The notes under the pieces are model-generated. The model did no database searches, was not told the origin of the DNA, and saw only the letters and a program-made list of their open reading frames with translations. A stretch of DNA of 37,495 nt from assembly GCA_014382705.1 (NCBI GenBank), contig JACNJE010000087.1:1-37495 (forward strand), read 5' to 3'. The DNA is from Verrucomicrobiota bacterium (lineage in GTDB: Bacteria; Verrucomicrobiota; Verrucomicrobiia; Limisphaerales; UBA1096). How positions within the stretch are numbered: the stretch's first letter is position 1; every line of letters begins with the position of its first letter. The position numbers and the translations under genes are program-made. Positions 16,448-24,271 of the stretch are shown here, one piece after another.

Positions 16448-17305
16448 TTATTTTGGGATGATCGCCCGGGCGAATGCGCGACCGGTGACGAAGTATCCGA
16501 GCGGCATGTCGCGCTGGTTGGCCACCATCCAGACCGCGTCTTCGTAGGTGTTTTGTCGGCGCTCCGCCCCCGGCTCAATGACGCCGTACAGTTTTGGTTT
16601 TCCGCCGTAGTCGATCCAAAACAACTTCACTGCCTTGTCGCGGTTGTTAACGAAGCGCACGATGGTGAACTCGCCGGTGACTGATTTGGCCGGTGGCTTT
16701 TCGTCGCCTCCGTCCGGCAGCCACTTAAGGTCGTCCTCCGGTTTGGGTTTCTCCTTTTCGACCGGGATGATGGCGGTAAGGTCGATGCCTTTGACGATCG
16801 AAATCGCCGGGAGAGTCTTCTTCAGTTTTGCGATTCCGGCATCCGTCACGTCTGTTTGCCAGACGTAAAGTTGCCGAAGATTTTTCAACCCGGTCAAGTG
16901 GCCAAGCGACTTGTCGGTGATCTTGGTGCTGTACAGGTTCAGGTACTCCAGCTTGGTTAACCCGGCAAGATTCGCGACGCCTTCGTCGCCGATATTCGTC
17001 CGCTCAAGATGCAGCCGGGTGAGCTTGGCCAAGCCCTTGAGGTGAACCAAGCCGGCGCTGGTGATTTTTGTGTCGCGGAGGTTGAGTTCGACCACGCCGC
17101 CCAGCTTGGCCACGTCAGCCAGCCCGGCATCTTTGAGGTCACGTCCGCGGAGTTGGAACTGGATGTTCCATTGATTCTCCCCGCCGGGTGCGGGTAAGAT
17201 CAAGCCTCCGTTTTTCTTGATCGCATCGATGGCGGGTGGGTCGACCGCTTGGCCAAGCGCTTGGCCTGCGACCGCCACAAAACTCAATAGTAGAATGCGA
17301 ATCAT
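16448..17305 (-). CDS. Secreted leucine-rich-repeat protein with VHL beta domain
   Basis: This 285-residue protein has three parts. A signal peptide ends at GQALGQA, where a full palindrome (17246-17259) encodes the residues around the A-x-A-type cleavage site. Residues ~50-160 are leucine-rich repeats of about 24 residues (LADVAKLGGVVELNLRDTKI, VHLKGLAKLTRLHLERTNI, LAGLTKLEYLNLYSTKI, LTGLKNLRQLYVWQTDV). Residues ~212-275 resemble the von Hippel-Lindau beta domain: TIVRFVNNRDKAVKLFWIDY, then Gly-rich turn, IEPGAERRQNTYEDAVWMV, and GYFV. In VHL this beta sandwich binds hydroxyproline peptides; bacterial members are uncharacterised. A protein-binding or adhesive role is inferred. It starts 12 bases after the sialidase stop. 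Confidence 0.8.
   Translation of the reverse strand: MIRILLLSFVAVAGQALGQAVDPPAIDAIKKNGGLILPAPGGENQWNIQFQLRGRDLKDAGLADVAKLGGVVELNLRDTKITSAGLVHLKGLAKLTRLHLERTNIGDEGVANLAGLTKLEYLNLYSTKITDKSLGHLTGLKNLRQLYVWQTDVTDAGIAKLKKTLPAISIVKGIDLTAIIPVEKEKPKPEDDLKWLPDGGDEKPPAKSVTGEFTIVRFVNNRDKAVKLFWIDYGGKPKLYGVIEPGAERRQNTYEDAVWMVANQRDMPLGYFVTGRAFARAIIPK
17246..17259. repeat. Exact palindrome copy 7
   Basis: In the LRR-VHL gene, frame ALGQA at the signal-peptide cleavage region. Followed by a degenerate second unit (CTTGGCCTGCG). Confidence 0.95.
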
Positions 17306-17317
17306 TTCGCGCTTGGC

Positions 17318-18475
17318 TTAGTTCAGTTCCGACGGGACTTCGCCATTGCCGGTCTTGGTGCCGCCTTCCAAAATCCACGCGAGGTTGAATCGTGCCACGG
17401 CGGAACCGCCTTTCGGCCCACCCTCGAAGTGATGGATGATCATGCCTTCGGTGGCTGTGCCCGGCCGACCGGAGGTCAGCGACGAGTAGGCGTGCCGGCC
17501 TTCGAAAACCAAACGCTTGATCGGCCACGTTTTGCCGCCGTCAAAACTGGCCCAGACGGTACCCTTGACGCGGCCGTTTGGACTGTCGCAATTGCTGTAG
17601 ATCAAAATGTCGTGGCCTTTCACGGCAAGACGGGTGAGACCGGCCATGCAGCCGTAGTTGGTGTTTTGCGGCCCGTCCGGCAGGGCTTCGCAAAAGGTCA
17701 GATCAGTCCAAGTGTGGCCACCGTCGGTGCTGGTGGCGGTCCAGCGGCGTCGCGGGTTGGCGCCTTCTTCAGCCCAGTGGCGTCGCGAGTTGTAGTAGAT
17801 TGTTCCGTCGCTCAATTCGGCGATGGTGGCTTCGCCGGTGCCGTTGGCCGGGAACGGTTCGCTGGTCTGCCAAGTTTTGCCGTCATCATCGCTGTAAATC
17901 GCGTTGGTGTAATGCTGCGGCCATTTGCTGCTGTGGTTTTGGCCGGCGTACCAGCGGGAGGGGCGGATCAAGCGTCCCTTGTGTTTGCCGTGGCGCAGGG
18001 TGATGCCGTGTTCGTTCATGTGCATCGACGGGTCGTTGCCTTTGGAGTCCGGCTTGATGTTGGTCTCGATTTTGTTCCATGTCTTGCCGTCGTCGCTGCT
18101 GACATAGATGTGGATCGGTGCGGGCGGATGGCGGTCTTCCACAAACGCGATGATGTCGCCGTTGGTTTCGTTGACCGTGAGGCCACCGGGCTGAAAACCG
18201 GGCTTGGCGATGACGATCTCCGGCCCCCAGGTGTTGCCGCCGTCTTCGCTGCGTTTTGCGCGGACGTGGCTGGTTCCCCACGTGGCAATGATCGTGCCTT
18301 TTGTTGAAACCACGACATTGCCGAATCGCTCGTTGGGGAACAACGGTTGGACGTCGAACTTGGCTTCGCCGAGGTGCGGCTTCAACGGGCCTTCAACCTT
18401 TGAGGAGGGCTGGAGGTGTTTGCACCCGGTCAGCAGGGCACAGGCTACAGTGAACAGAAGTACTGATTTTTTCAT
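17318..18475 (-). CDS. Lipoprotein sialidase-like (BNR/Asp-box) glycosidase
   Basis: The 385-residue product starts at the ATG at 18475 with a lipoprotein leader (MKKSVLLFTVACALLTGC; lipobox cysteine at 18). It carries five Asp-box motifs S-x-D-x-G-x-T-W: SEDGGNTW, SSDDGKTW, SDDDGKTW, STDGGHTW and SFDGGKTW, the mark of six-bladed sialidase/neuraminidase propellers. RPSRWY and TSGRPG arginines could belong to the carboxylate-binding triad, but I cannot assign them surely, so exo-sialidase activity is probable rather than proven. As a lipoprotein among sulfatases it would trim glycans at the membrane. Confidence 0.83.
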   Translation of the reverse strand: MKKSVLLFTVACALLTGCKHLQPSSKVEGPLKPHLGEAKFDVQPLFPNERFGNVVVSTKGTIIATWGTSHVRAKRSEDGGNTWGPEIVIAKPGFQPGGLTVNETNGDIIAFVEDRHPPAPIHIYVSSDDGKTWNKIETNIKPDSKGNDPSMHMNEHGITLRHGKHKGRLIRPSRWYAGQNHSSKWPQHYTNAIYSDDDGKTWQTSEPFPANGTGEATIAELSDGTIYYNSRRHWAEEGANPRRRWTATSTDGGHTWTDLTFCEALPDGPQNTNYGCMAGLTRLAVKGHDILIYSNCDSPNGRVKGTVWASFDGGKTWPIKRLVFEGRHAYSSLTSGRPGTATEGMIIHHFEGGPKGGSAVARFNLAWILEGGTKTGNGEVPSELN

Positions 18476-18550
18476 GCGATAAAAAATGTGTGCGCAAAGG
18501 ATGCCCAAGCGGCACCGGATGGCAATTGGAAAATGCGCCGGGCGAGCCGG

Positions 18551-19861
18551 TTATTTCACCTTCGCTTGGCCAAGCGGAAGGTTCTTGGCGCGGATGCCGG
18601 CCAAGCGTTGGTTAGCCAGCGCGTGCATCGATTGCACTCGTTCGGGATGCTCCGAACTCAGGTCGGTTTTTTCCTCGATGTCCTTTGCCAAGTGGAACAG
18701 CGCGGGGCCGTTGCCCTTGAGCTTGGCGCGGCGGCGGTCGGGAAACAGTTTCCAGTCTCCGACCCGGATCGCCTCGAAGCCGTCCGAGCCGTGCCAGTAC
18801 AGCAGGTCTTGTCGAGCGTGCGGCGTGGTTTTGCCGAGCAGGGTGTCCCAGACGTTCACGCCGTCGAGCGGGAGGGCGTCGGGGGTGCGCTTGGCCAAGT
18901 CGATCCGGCAAACGTGTGCCAGCGTGGGCAGCAGATCCATCGCGGAAATCATAGCGTCAGTAGTCCGGCCGGCGGGGAGAACGCCCGGCCAACTGAGGAT
19001 GCACGGCACACGCGTGCCGCCCTCAAGTGAACTCCATTTTTTGCCGCGAAACGGCTTGGCCAACGACTCTTTCGTCAGCGGCTCCGGGCCGTTGTCGGAG
19101 CAAAAAATCACGAGCGTTTTTTTGTCCAGCCTCTCGGTTTTGAGCGTGTCCAAAATGTCGCCGATGCGGGCGTCCATTTCCTCGACCACATCGCCGTAGA
19201 CACCAAAGTTGGATTTGCCTTCCCAGTCCGGATGCGGCTCCACCGGGAAGTGCGGTGCGGAGTAGGGAAGGTACAGAAAGAACGGCTTGGCTTTGTTTGC
19301 TCGGATGAAATCGATCGCCTCGCGGGTGAACTTCTCCGTCAGCAACCGGTTTTCGTACGGCTTCTCGAGCAGTGTGTCGTCGCGCCAAAGTTCATCCGTT
19401 TGGTTGTTGCTTTTGTTGATGTAAAAGGTGCGGTCAAAACCGTGACGGTGCGGCCGGAACGGAGGCCGGTCACCGAGGTGCCATTTGCCGGACATCGCCG
19501 TTCGGTAGCCTGCGGCTCGGAAGCGCTCTGCCATCGTTGTCGCCTTGGTGTTTAGGCCGTGGTCGGTCGACAGAATGTGTCCAACGACGCCCTTGCTCCA
19601 GCCAAGCCGGGTGGGGTACGAGCCGGTCATCAATGCAATCCGCGACGGCGTGCAAACTGTGGCCCCGGCGTAAAACGCAGTGAGCTTCACGCCATGTTCG
19701 GCAAGGCGATCGAGCACCGGGGTCTTGATTTTCGGATGGCCGTAGCCGCCAAGATCGTGGTAGCCGAGGTCGTCCGCCATAATCAAAACCACATTCGGCC
19801 GCTGCGCGATGGCCTGTGCCCAAATGGCAAACGCCGCCAAAAGAAGAATGAGAATTCGCAT
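18551..19861 (-). CDS. S1-family sulfatase (arylsulfatase A-like)
   Basis: The 436-residue protein has a signal peptide ending AQAIAQ, metal motif IMADDLG (Asp30, Asp31), formylglycine motif CTPSR at 70-74, GKWHLG and CSDNGP, in standard order and length for arylsulfatases. It should hydrolyse a sulfate ester in the periplasm. Palindromes contribute DLAKRTPDA (near 18889) and the extreme C-terminus PLGQAKVK (18563-18576), so the last residues of the protein are palindrome-encoded. It begins 18 bases after the stop of the upstream DUF1501 gene. Confidence 0.92.
   Translation of the reverse strand: MRILILLLAAFAIWAQAIAQRPNVVLIMADDLGYHDLGGYGHPKIKTPVLDRLAEHGVKLTAFYAGATVCTPSRIALMTGSYPTRLGWSKGVVGHILSTDHGLNTKATTMAERFRAAGYRTAMSGKWHLGDRPPFRPHRHGFDRTFYINKSNNQTDELWRDDTLLEKPYENRLLTEKFTREAIDFIRANKAKPFFLYLPYSAPHFPVEPHPDWEGKSNFGVYGDVVEEMDARIGDILDTLKTERLDKKTLVIFCSDNGPEPLTKESLAKPFRGKKWSSLEGGTRVPCILSWPGVLPAGRTTDAMISAMDLLPTLAHVCRIDLAKRTPDALPLDGVNVWDTLLGKTTPHARQDLLYWHGSDGFEAIRVGDWKLFPDRRRAKLKGNGPALFHLAKDIEEKTDLSSEHPERVQSMHALANQRLAGIRAKNLPLGQAKVK
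18563..18576. repeat. Exact palindrome copy 8
   Basis: At the extreme C-terminus of the sulfatase at 18551, frame PLGQA. Confidence 0.95.
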
Positions 19862-19879
19862 GAAAGAAAAGTGAATGGG

Positions 19880-21280
19880 CTAACCCAAGCCGGTGATGGG
19901 TGGGTGCTCGAGGAGTTCGGTGACTTCCTTGGGGACGTTGGGGATGAGTCGCAGTTGTCCGGGGTCTATCACCGAGCGGAGGATGGTCGAGATCAGGTGT
20001 CGTGGGTTGAACGCATCGGTCACCGGTTCGCCGCCCATGCGATCGGATTGGCCGATCACGCGGCCTCCATCAAACCCGCCACCGTAAATCATCAACGGCG
20101 CCAGCTTGGCCCAATGGTCGCGCCCGCCTCGTTTGTTGAGCTTTGGCGTGCGACCCATCTCGCCACAGCAAACGAGGATGATTTTGTCGGACAACCCGCG
20201 TGCCTCGCAGTCGTCGATGAACGACGCGACTGCGTGATCGAAGCTGTAGCCGACCGCGTCCATGCCGTCCCGCATGTTGAGATTGTTTCCATCGGCGTGC
20301 ATGTCCCACACCCCGGCGTAGCTTGCGTGAATGGTCACGTATCCGGCTCCGGCTTCGCACAACCGCCGCGCCTGCAGCAGCAACTTGCCGATCGTACCGG
20401 CCTGCGCGTTGTAGTAGCCCTTCGTGCCGCGGGTGACGGAGTTCCATTTATCACCACCCATGTAGCGGCTGGTGTCGTACCGCGCGAGCACTCTCGGGTC
20501 TTCCCGAGACAAATCCAACGCCGCAGACACGCCGCCGCCCAGCAGCACTTCGGCGGCTTGTTGTTGAATCTCATCCAACGCACCAACCTGACCGGTCAGG
20601 TCCACCGAGCGGTTCAGACTGTCCAAGCCGGCGAGTAGTTTGCGTCGCTCAAAAAACCGATCACGCGGCAGCGCCAAATTCATGTCGTCCGCAAGTTGAC
20701 CGCCCTTGCCGGGAATGAATGGCGCGAAGCCTTTGCTGTATGGGCCGGTGGCGGAGATGTTCCCGCGCGCCTCGGGGCCGGGCACGTTTGGGTCGACCGA
20801 GCGGGGGAAGAGCACCACGTTCGTCGGCACACCGGAGTCCGGCCGCGTCACACCGGCCACGCGGGAAAAATGCACCCCGATGTTCGCCTCCCTCGACGAT
20901 CGGCTGACGATCGGCTGAATGTTGTGCCCGGAGTTTTCCGTGCTAAACGAGCGTACCACGGTGAACTTGTTGGCCAGCTTGGCCAAGCGTGGCAGCCAGC
21001 CGCTGAAATGCACCCCGGGAACCAAGGTCGGGATCACCTCACCCACCGAGCGCACGCCCGACGGGGCGTCCGGTTTGGGGTCAAACGTCTCGTGCTGACT
21101 CGGGCCGCCCTGTTGAAAAAGAAAAATCACCGACTTGCCGGTGAGCGGATTTGGCTGGCCCTTGGCCAAGGCCTTGACCCCGAGCAGCGACGACAACGAC
21201 AGCCCACCCAACCCAAGCGTGCCCACTCGGAGCAGTTCACGCCGGTTTATTGGCTTATGGCCGTCGAAAAAAGTCAGCAT
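19880..21280 (-). CDS. DUF1501 protein, Tat-exported
   Basis: This 466-residue DUF1501 protein has an N-terminal NRRELLRVGTLGLGGLSLSS twin-arginine leader, then FLFQQGGPSQHETFDPKPDAP, VRSFSTENSGHN, CGEMGRTPKLNKRGGRDHW near the C-terminus. It differs substantially from the DUF1501 at 15024, so the two are not a recent duplication. The RLAKLANK segment arises from a near-complete palindrome (20977). It is in the middle of the leftward cluster; role as for the family, unassigned but consistently linked to sulfatases. Confidence 0.9.
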   Translation of the reverse strand: MLTFFDGHKPINRRELLRVGTLGLGGLSLSSLLGVKALAKGQPNPLTGKSVIFLFQQGGPSQHETFDPKPDAPSGVRSVGEVIPTLVPGVHFSGWLPRLAKLANKFTVVRSFSTENSGHNIQPIVSRSSREANIGVHFSRVAGVTRPDSGVPTNVVLFPRSVDPNVPGPEARGNISATGPYSKGFAPFIPGKGGQLADDMNLALPRDRFFERRKLLAGLDSLNRSVDLTGQVGALDEIQQQAAEVLLGGGVSAALDLSREDPRVLARYDTSRYMGGDKWNSVTRGTKGYYNAQAGTIGKLLLQARRLCEAGAGYVTIHASYAGVWDMHADGNNLNMRDGMDAVGYSFDHAVASFIDDCEARGLSDKIILVCCGEMGRTPKLNKRGGRDHWAKLAPLMIYGGGFDGGRVIGQSDRMGGEPVTDAFNPRHLISTILRSVIDPGQLRLIPNVPKEVTELLEHPPITGLG

Positions 21281-21349
21281 CGTCCTGTTGGGATTCGGAG
21301 GCTATGCCCTTGGCCAAGTTTTGCCAGAAAAAAGCGGCAAAAAAATTAG

Positions 21350-22831
21350 CTATTTTCGAGCCGCCCGCCGTCCCGCCTTGGCTTGGTTTTGCCGCTTGGC
21401 CAAGCGGGTTTTCATTTCGCCGACAATCTCGCGGTGTTGAGGGGACTTGGCCAAGTTCGTGTACTCCCTCGGGTCTTTTTTTAAATCGTACAACTCGGCG
21501 GCTTTTGTTTCGCCCCACTCGGCGTAGCGCCAGCGCTGGGTTCGGATCGATCGACCCAGTTGGGCACCGCGTGAGACGACCGTGTACGCGCTTGGCCTGC
21601 CGGGCGCGTCCGGTTTTCGGATGAGGCTCGCGTAGCTTTGGCCCTGAAGATGCGCCGGGGCGTCCAAGCCACACAACTCGGCCAGCGTCGGGAACAGGTC
21701 GATGGTTTCGACCAAGCCGTTGCTGGTTGCCCCGGCCGGTGAGACGCCGGGAACGCGCACGACCAGCGGCACCCGGGCGCACTCCTCGAACAGAGTGACT
21801 TTTCCCCACATGAAATGTTCGCCGAGATGATAGCCGTGGTCGGATGTGAAAATCACGATCGTGTCGTCCCAAAGTTTTTGCGCCTTCACTTTGTCGAGGA
21901 TCAGGCCGATCTGAGCATCCACAAACGAAACACAGGCGTGATAGGCCTGCGTGTACTCGCGGCGAAGGGCATCGTTTTCTTTGCCAAGCTCGAACCCGAA
22001 TCCGTCGAAGCGTTTCACCATCGCCAAGCGGGGGATGTCGCCCCAGTCGTTCGTCGGACTCAGTTCGAATTGCAGTTTTTGCCGGGGATAGAGATCGAAA
22101 TAATTTTGCGGCGCGATGAACGGGACGTGTGGTTTGTGGATGCCGACGGTGATGAAAAAAGGCTTATCGCCGTAGCTCTTTTTGTCGAGCCACTCGACGA
22201 CCTTACGGGCGTTACGGCCGTCGCGATGCTGGGCGTCCTTCAGGCCGCTTGGCCCGTACCCGGGTTGCTGTTGACCGCGTGTCTGGGGGAAGAGGCCCTG
22301 CACTGTTTCCTTCCATCGCCGCCGCGTTTTACCTCGCTCGACGGAGCCGTTTTTCTTTTCGAATTTTTTCCGCGCCTCGGTGACGAAGGGGAACTCGTCG
22401 TTTTCAAATCGATGGTATTCGTGCCACCCGAGTTCGCCCGGTTCGTGGCGAGCAGTGTGAAAAATTTTTCCAACCCCGCCGGTCCAGTAGCCGTTCTCCT
22501 TCATAAACTGCGGCAGCGATGTCGTGCCGGGGCGGGTCTCCCGAATATCGACTTTGTTGTTCAGCACACCGGTCGCCTCGGGGTAAAGGCCGCTGAGGAA
22601 CGACGCTCGCGACGGCCCGCAAACCGGATACTGACAGTAGGCGCGCTTGAAGATGACGCCGGCTTTGGCCAAGCGATCGAGGTGGGGCGTTTTGATGTGG
22701 GGATACCCTGAGGTGCTGACGTGGGTGTTCAGGTCGTCACAAACGATCAGCAGCACGTTCGGCTTGGCGTTGGCCAAGCTGGCCGCGGCAAAAACACAAA
22801 GGAACGCGGAGAGACGGCGGTGGAGGTTCAC
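21350..22831 (-). CDS. S1-family sulfatase (iduronate-2-sulfatase-like)
   Basis: This 493-residue protein from the GTG at 22831 has a signal peptide (NLHRRLSAFLCVFAAASLANA), metal motif IVCDDLN, formylglycine motif CGPSR at 71-75, GKIFH instead of GKWH, HKPHVPF, and TSDHGYHLGEH, the pattern of iduronate-2-sulfatase-like S1 enzymes. I chose the GTG because the longer frame overlaps the previous gene with no leader character, whereas GTG sits 18 bases after that gene's stop. The C-terminus, TRLAKRQNQAKAGRR, includes a full palindrome (21393-21406) and is strongly basic. Confidence 0.9.
   Translation of the reverse strand: MNLHRRLSAFLCVFAAASLANAKPNVLLIVCDDLNTHVSTSGYPHIKTPHLDRLAKAGVIFKRAYCQYPVCGPSRASFLSGLYPEATGVLNNKVDIRETRPGTTSLPQFMKENGYWTGGVGKIFHTARHEPGELGWHEYHRFENDEFPFVTEARKKFEKKNGSVERGKTRRRWKETVQGLFPQTRGQQQPGYGPSGLKDAQHRDGRNARKVVEWLDKKSYGDKPFFITVGIHKPHVPFIAPQNYFDLYPRQKLQFELSPTNDWGDIPRLAMVKRFDGFGFELGKENDALRREYTQAYHACVSFVDAQIGLILDKVKAQKLWDDTIVIFTSDHGYHLGEHFMWGKVTLFEECARVPLVVRVPGVSPAGATSNGLVETIDLFPTLAELCGLDAPAHLQGQSYASLIRKPDAPGRPSAYTVVSRGAQLGRSIRTQRWRYAEWGETKAAELYDLKKDPREYTNLAKSPQHREIVGEMKTRLAKRQNQAKAGRRAARK
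21393..21406. repeat. Exact palindrome copy 9
   Basis: C-terminal region of the sulfatase at 21350, frame TRLAKRQ. Confidence 0.95.
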
Positions 22832-22848
22832 TTGGGTTGCTTTCTGTT

Positions 22849-24270
22849 TTAACGGGCTTTTTTGCGTTCTGCCCGTTTTTGTTCCCGCTTCAACTCCCGT
22901 GCGCTTGGCTTGGGTGCATCGGTTTTTTGGCGCGGCTTGATTGGGCTGAGCTTGGCTTCCGAGAGGCGCATCTCCGCCTGCCAATCGGCGTGGCGCTTGG
23001 CCAAGCGCTTGGCCAAGGCAGGCTTTTTGGCGGCAAGGTTCGTTGCCTCAGAGGGATCGTTGGCGAGGTCATACAGCGCCAGTTTGCCTCTCAGGCTGTG
23101 CGCTTTCCAATCGCCTTCGCGCACCGCCCACTCGGCCTTTTCCTCGCCACTGTTCCAGAACAAAACCGGATGATGTTCGGTCGACTTGCCGGTGAGCAGC
23201 GGCAGCAAACTTTTGCCGTCGAACTGCCGCTTGGCCAAGCGGCCGGTGCCGGTGGCCTCGACTACGGTGGGCAAAATATCGAGCGAGATCACCGGCTGAT
23301 CGAGGGTGCGGCCGCCTTTGAATTTCGCCGGCCAACTGACGATCCAAGGTGTGCGAATGCCGCCTTCGAACAGGCTGCCTTTAAAGCCGCGCAGTTTGCC
23401 GTTGTCCGCCAGCATACCCTTGGAGCCCCCGTTGTCGGTGAGGAAAAACAGGAGCGTATTTTCCCAGACCCCCTCGGCCTTGAGTTTGTTCACCACGGCA
23501 CCCACGCCAAGGTCGAGGTGCTCCAGCATGGCCAGCAAGATTGCCCGTTTTTTGTCGAGGTGCGGAAAGCGTTCTTGCATCCGCTCGATGTCGGCCTTGG
23601 GGGCCTGCGCCGGGGCGTGAACCGCGTTGTAGGCGAGGTAGAGAAAAAACGGATTTTGTTTCTGTCGGCCAATGAACGACACGGCCTCCTCGGTCAGCCG
23701 AGTGGTCATGTACCCGTCGTAGTCGGAATCCTTTAGGCGGGTTTTGTTTCGGTAAATTGGTGCGTAATCTGTGCCCTTAACGCCAATTAATTTGAAGTAA
23801 TCGTGACCGCCGCGCCCCATGAATTTGTAGCACTCATCGAAGCCGCGGTTGAGCGCGTGCATGCTCAGCTTGGGGTAGTCGGTGTCCAACCCAAGATGCC
23901 ATTTGCCGACGGCCGTGCTGGTGTGCCCGTCGGGTAAAAAGGAGGGGAAGATTTTTGTTTTCGGGTTAAAGCCGCGGCCGCCATCTCCCGCGGTATAAAT
24001 GCCGAGTCGTTGCTGATACAACCCGAGCATCAGGCCGGCGCGCGTCGGCGAACACACTGCGCCACTCGTGTATGCCTGTGAGAAAAACACCCCCTCACGG
24101 GCCAGCGCATCCATGTGCGGCGTGGCGACTTCCTTCGGATGGTTGGGATTAAAACTGATGTCCGCATATCCCTGGTCGTCCGTCAAAATAACAACAATGT
24201 TGGGTCGCTCCGCTGCAAAGGCATTAAGACAATGCAGGACGCTCAAGAGTGGGATCGCGAAATGTTTCAT
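22849..24270 (-). CDS. S1-family sulfatase with basic palindrome-rich tail
   Basis: The 473-residue protein has a leader ending AFAA, metal motif ILTDDQG, formylglycine motif CSPTR at 73-77, GKWHLG and LTDNGG, so a complete sulfatase active site. Two full palindromes are read as RLAKR: GRLAKRQF (23228-23241) and the tandem ALAKRLAKRHA (22994 onward, 12-bp register). The final ~35 residues are highly charged (SARELKREQKRAERKKAR) and extend beyond the usual sulfatase end; they may interact with anionic substrate or the envelope. The ATG at 24270 lies one base from the stop of the upstream sulfatase, implying coupling. Confidence 0.9.
   Translation of the reverse strand: MKHFAIPLLSVLHCLNAFAAERPNIVVILTDDQGYADISFNPNHPKEVATPHMDALAREGVFFSQAYTSGAVCSPTRAGLMLGLYQQRLGIYTAGDGGRGFNPKTKIFPSFLPDGHTSTAVGKWHLGLDTDYPKLSMHALNRGFDECYKFMGRGGHDYFKLIGVKGTDYAPIYRNKTRLKDSDYDGYMTTRLTEEAVSFIGRQKQNPFFLYLAYNAVHAPAQAPKADIERMQERFPHLDKKRAILLAMLEHLDLGVGAVVNKLKAEGVWENTLLFFLTDNGGSKGMLADNGKLRGFKGSLFEGGIRTPWIVSWPAKFKGGRTLDQPVISLDILPTVVEATGTGRLAKRQFDGKSLLPLLTGKSTEHHPVLFWNSGEEKAEWAVREGDWKAHSLRGKLALYDLANDPSEATNLAAKKPALAKRLAKRHADWQAEMRLSEAKLSPIKPRQKTDAPKPSARELKREQKRAERKKAR
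22994..23007. repeat. Exact palindrome copy 10, tandem
   Basis: Followed directly by a second unit CGCTTGGCCAAGG starting in the last bases, 12 bp apart, giving LAKRLAKR in the sulfatase at 22849. Confidence 0.95.
23228..23241. repeat. Exact palindrome copy 11
   Basis: In the sulfatase at 22849, frame GRLAKRQ. Confidence 0.95.
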
Positions 24271-24271
24271 G

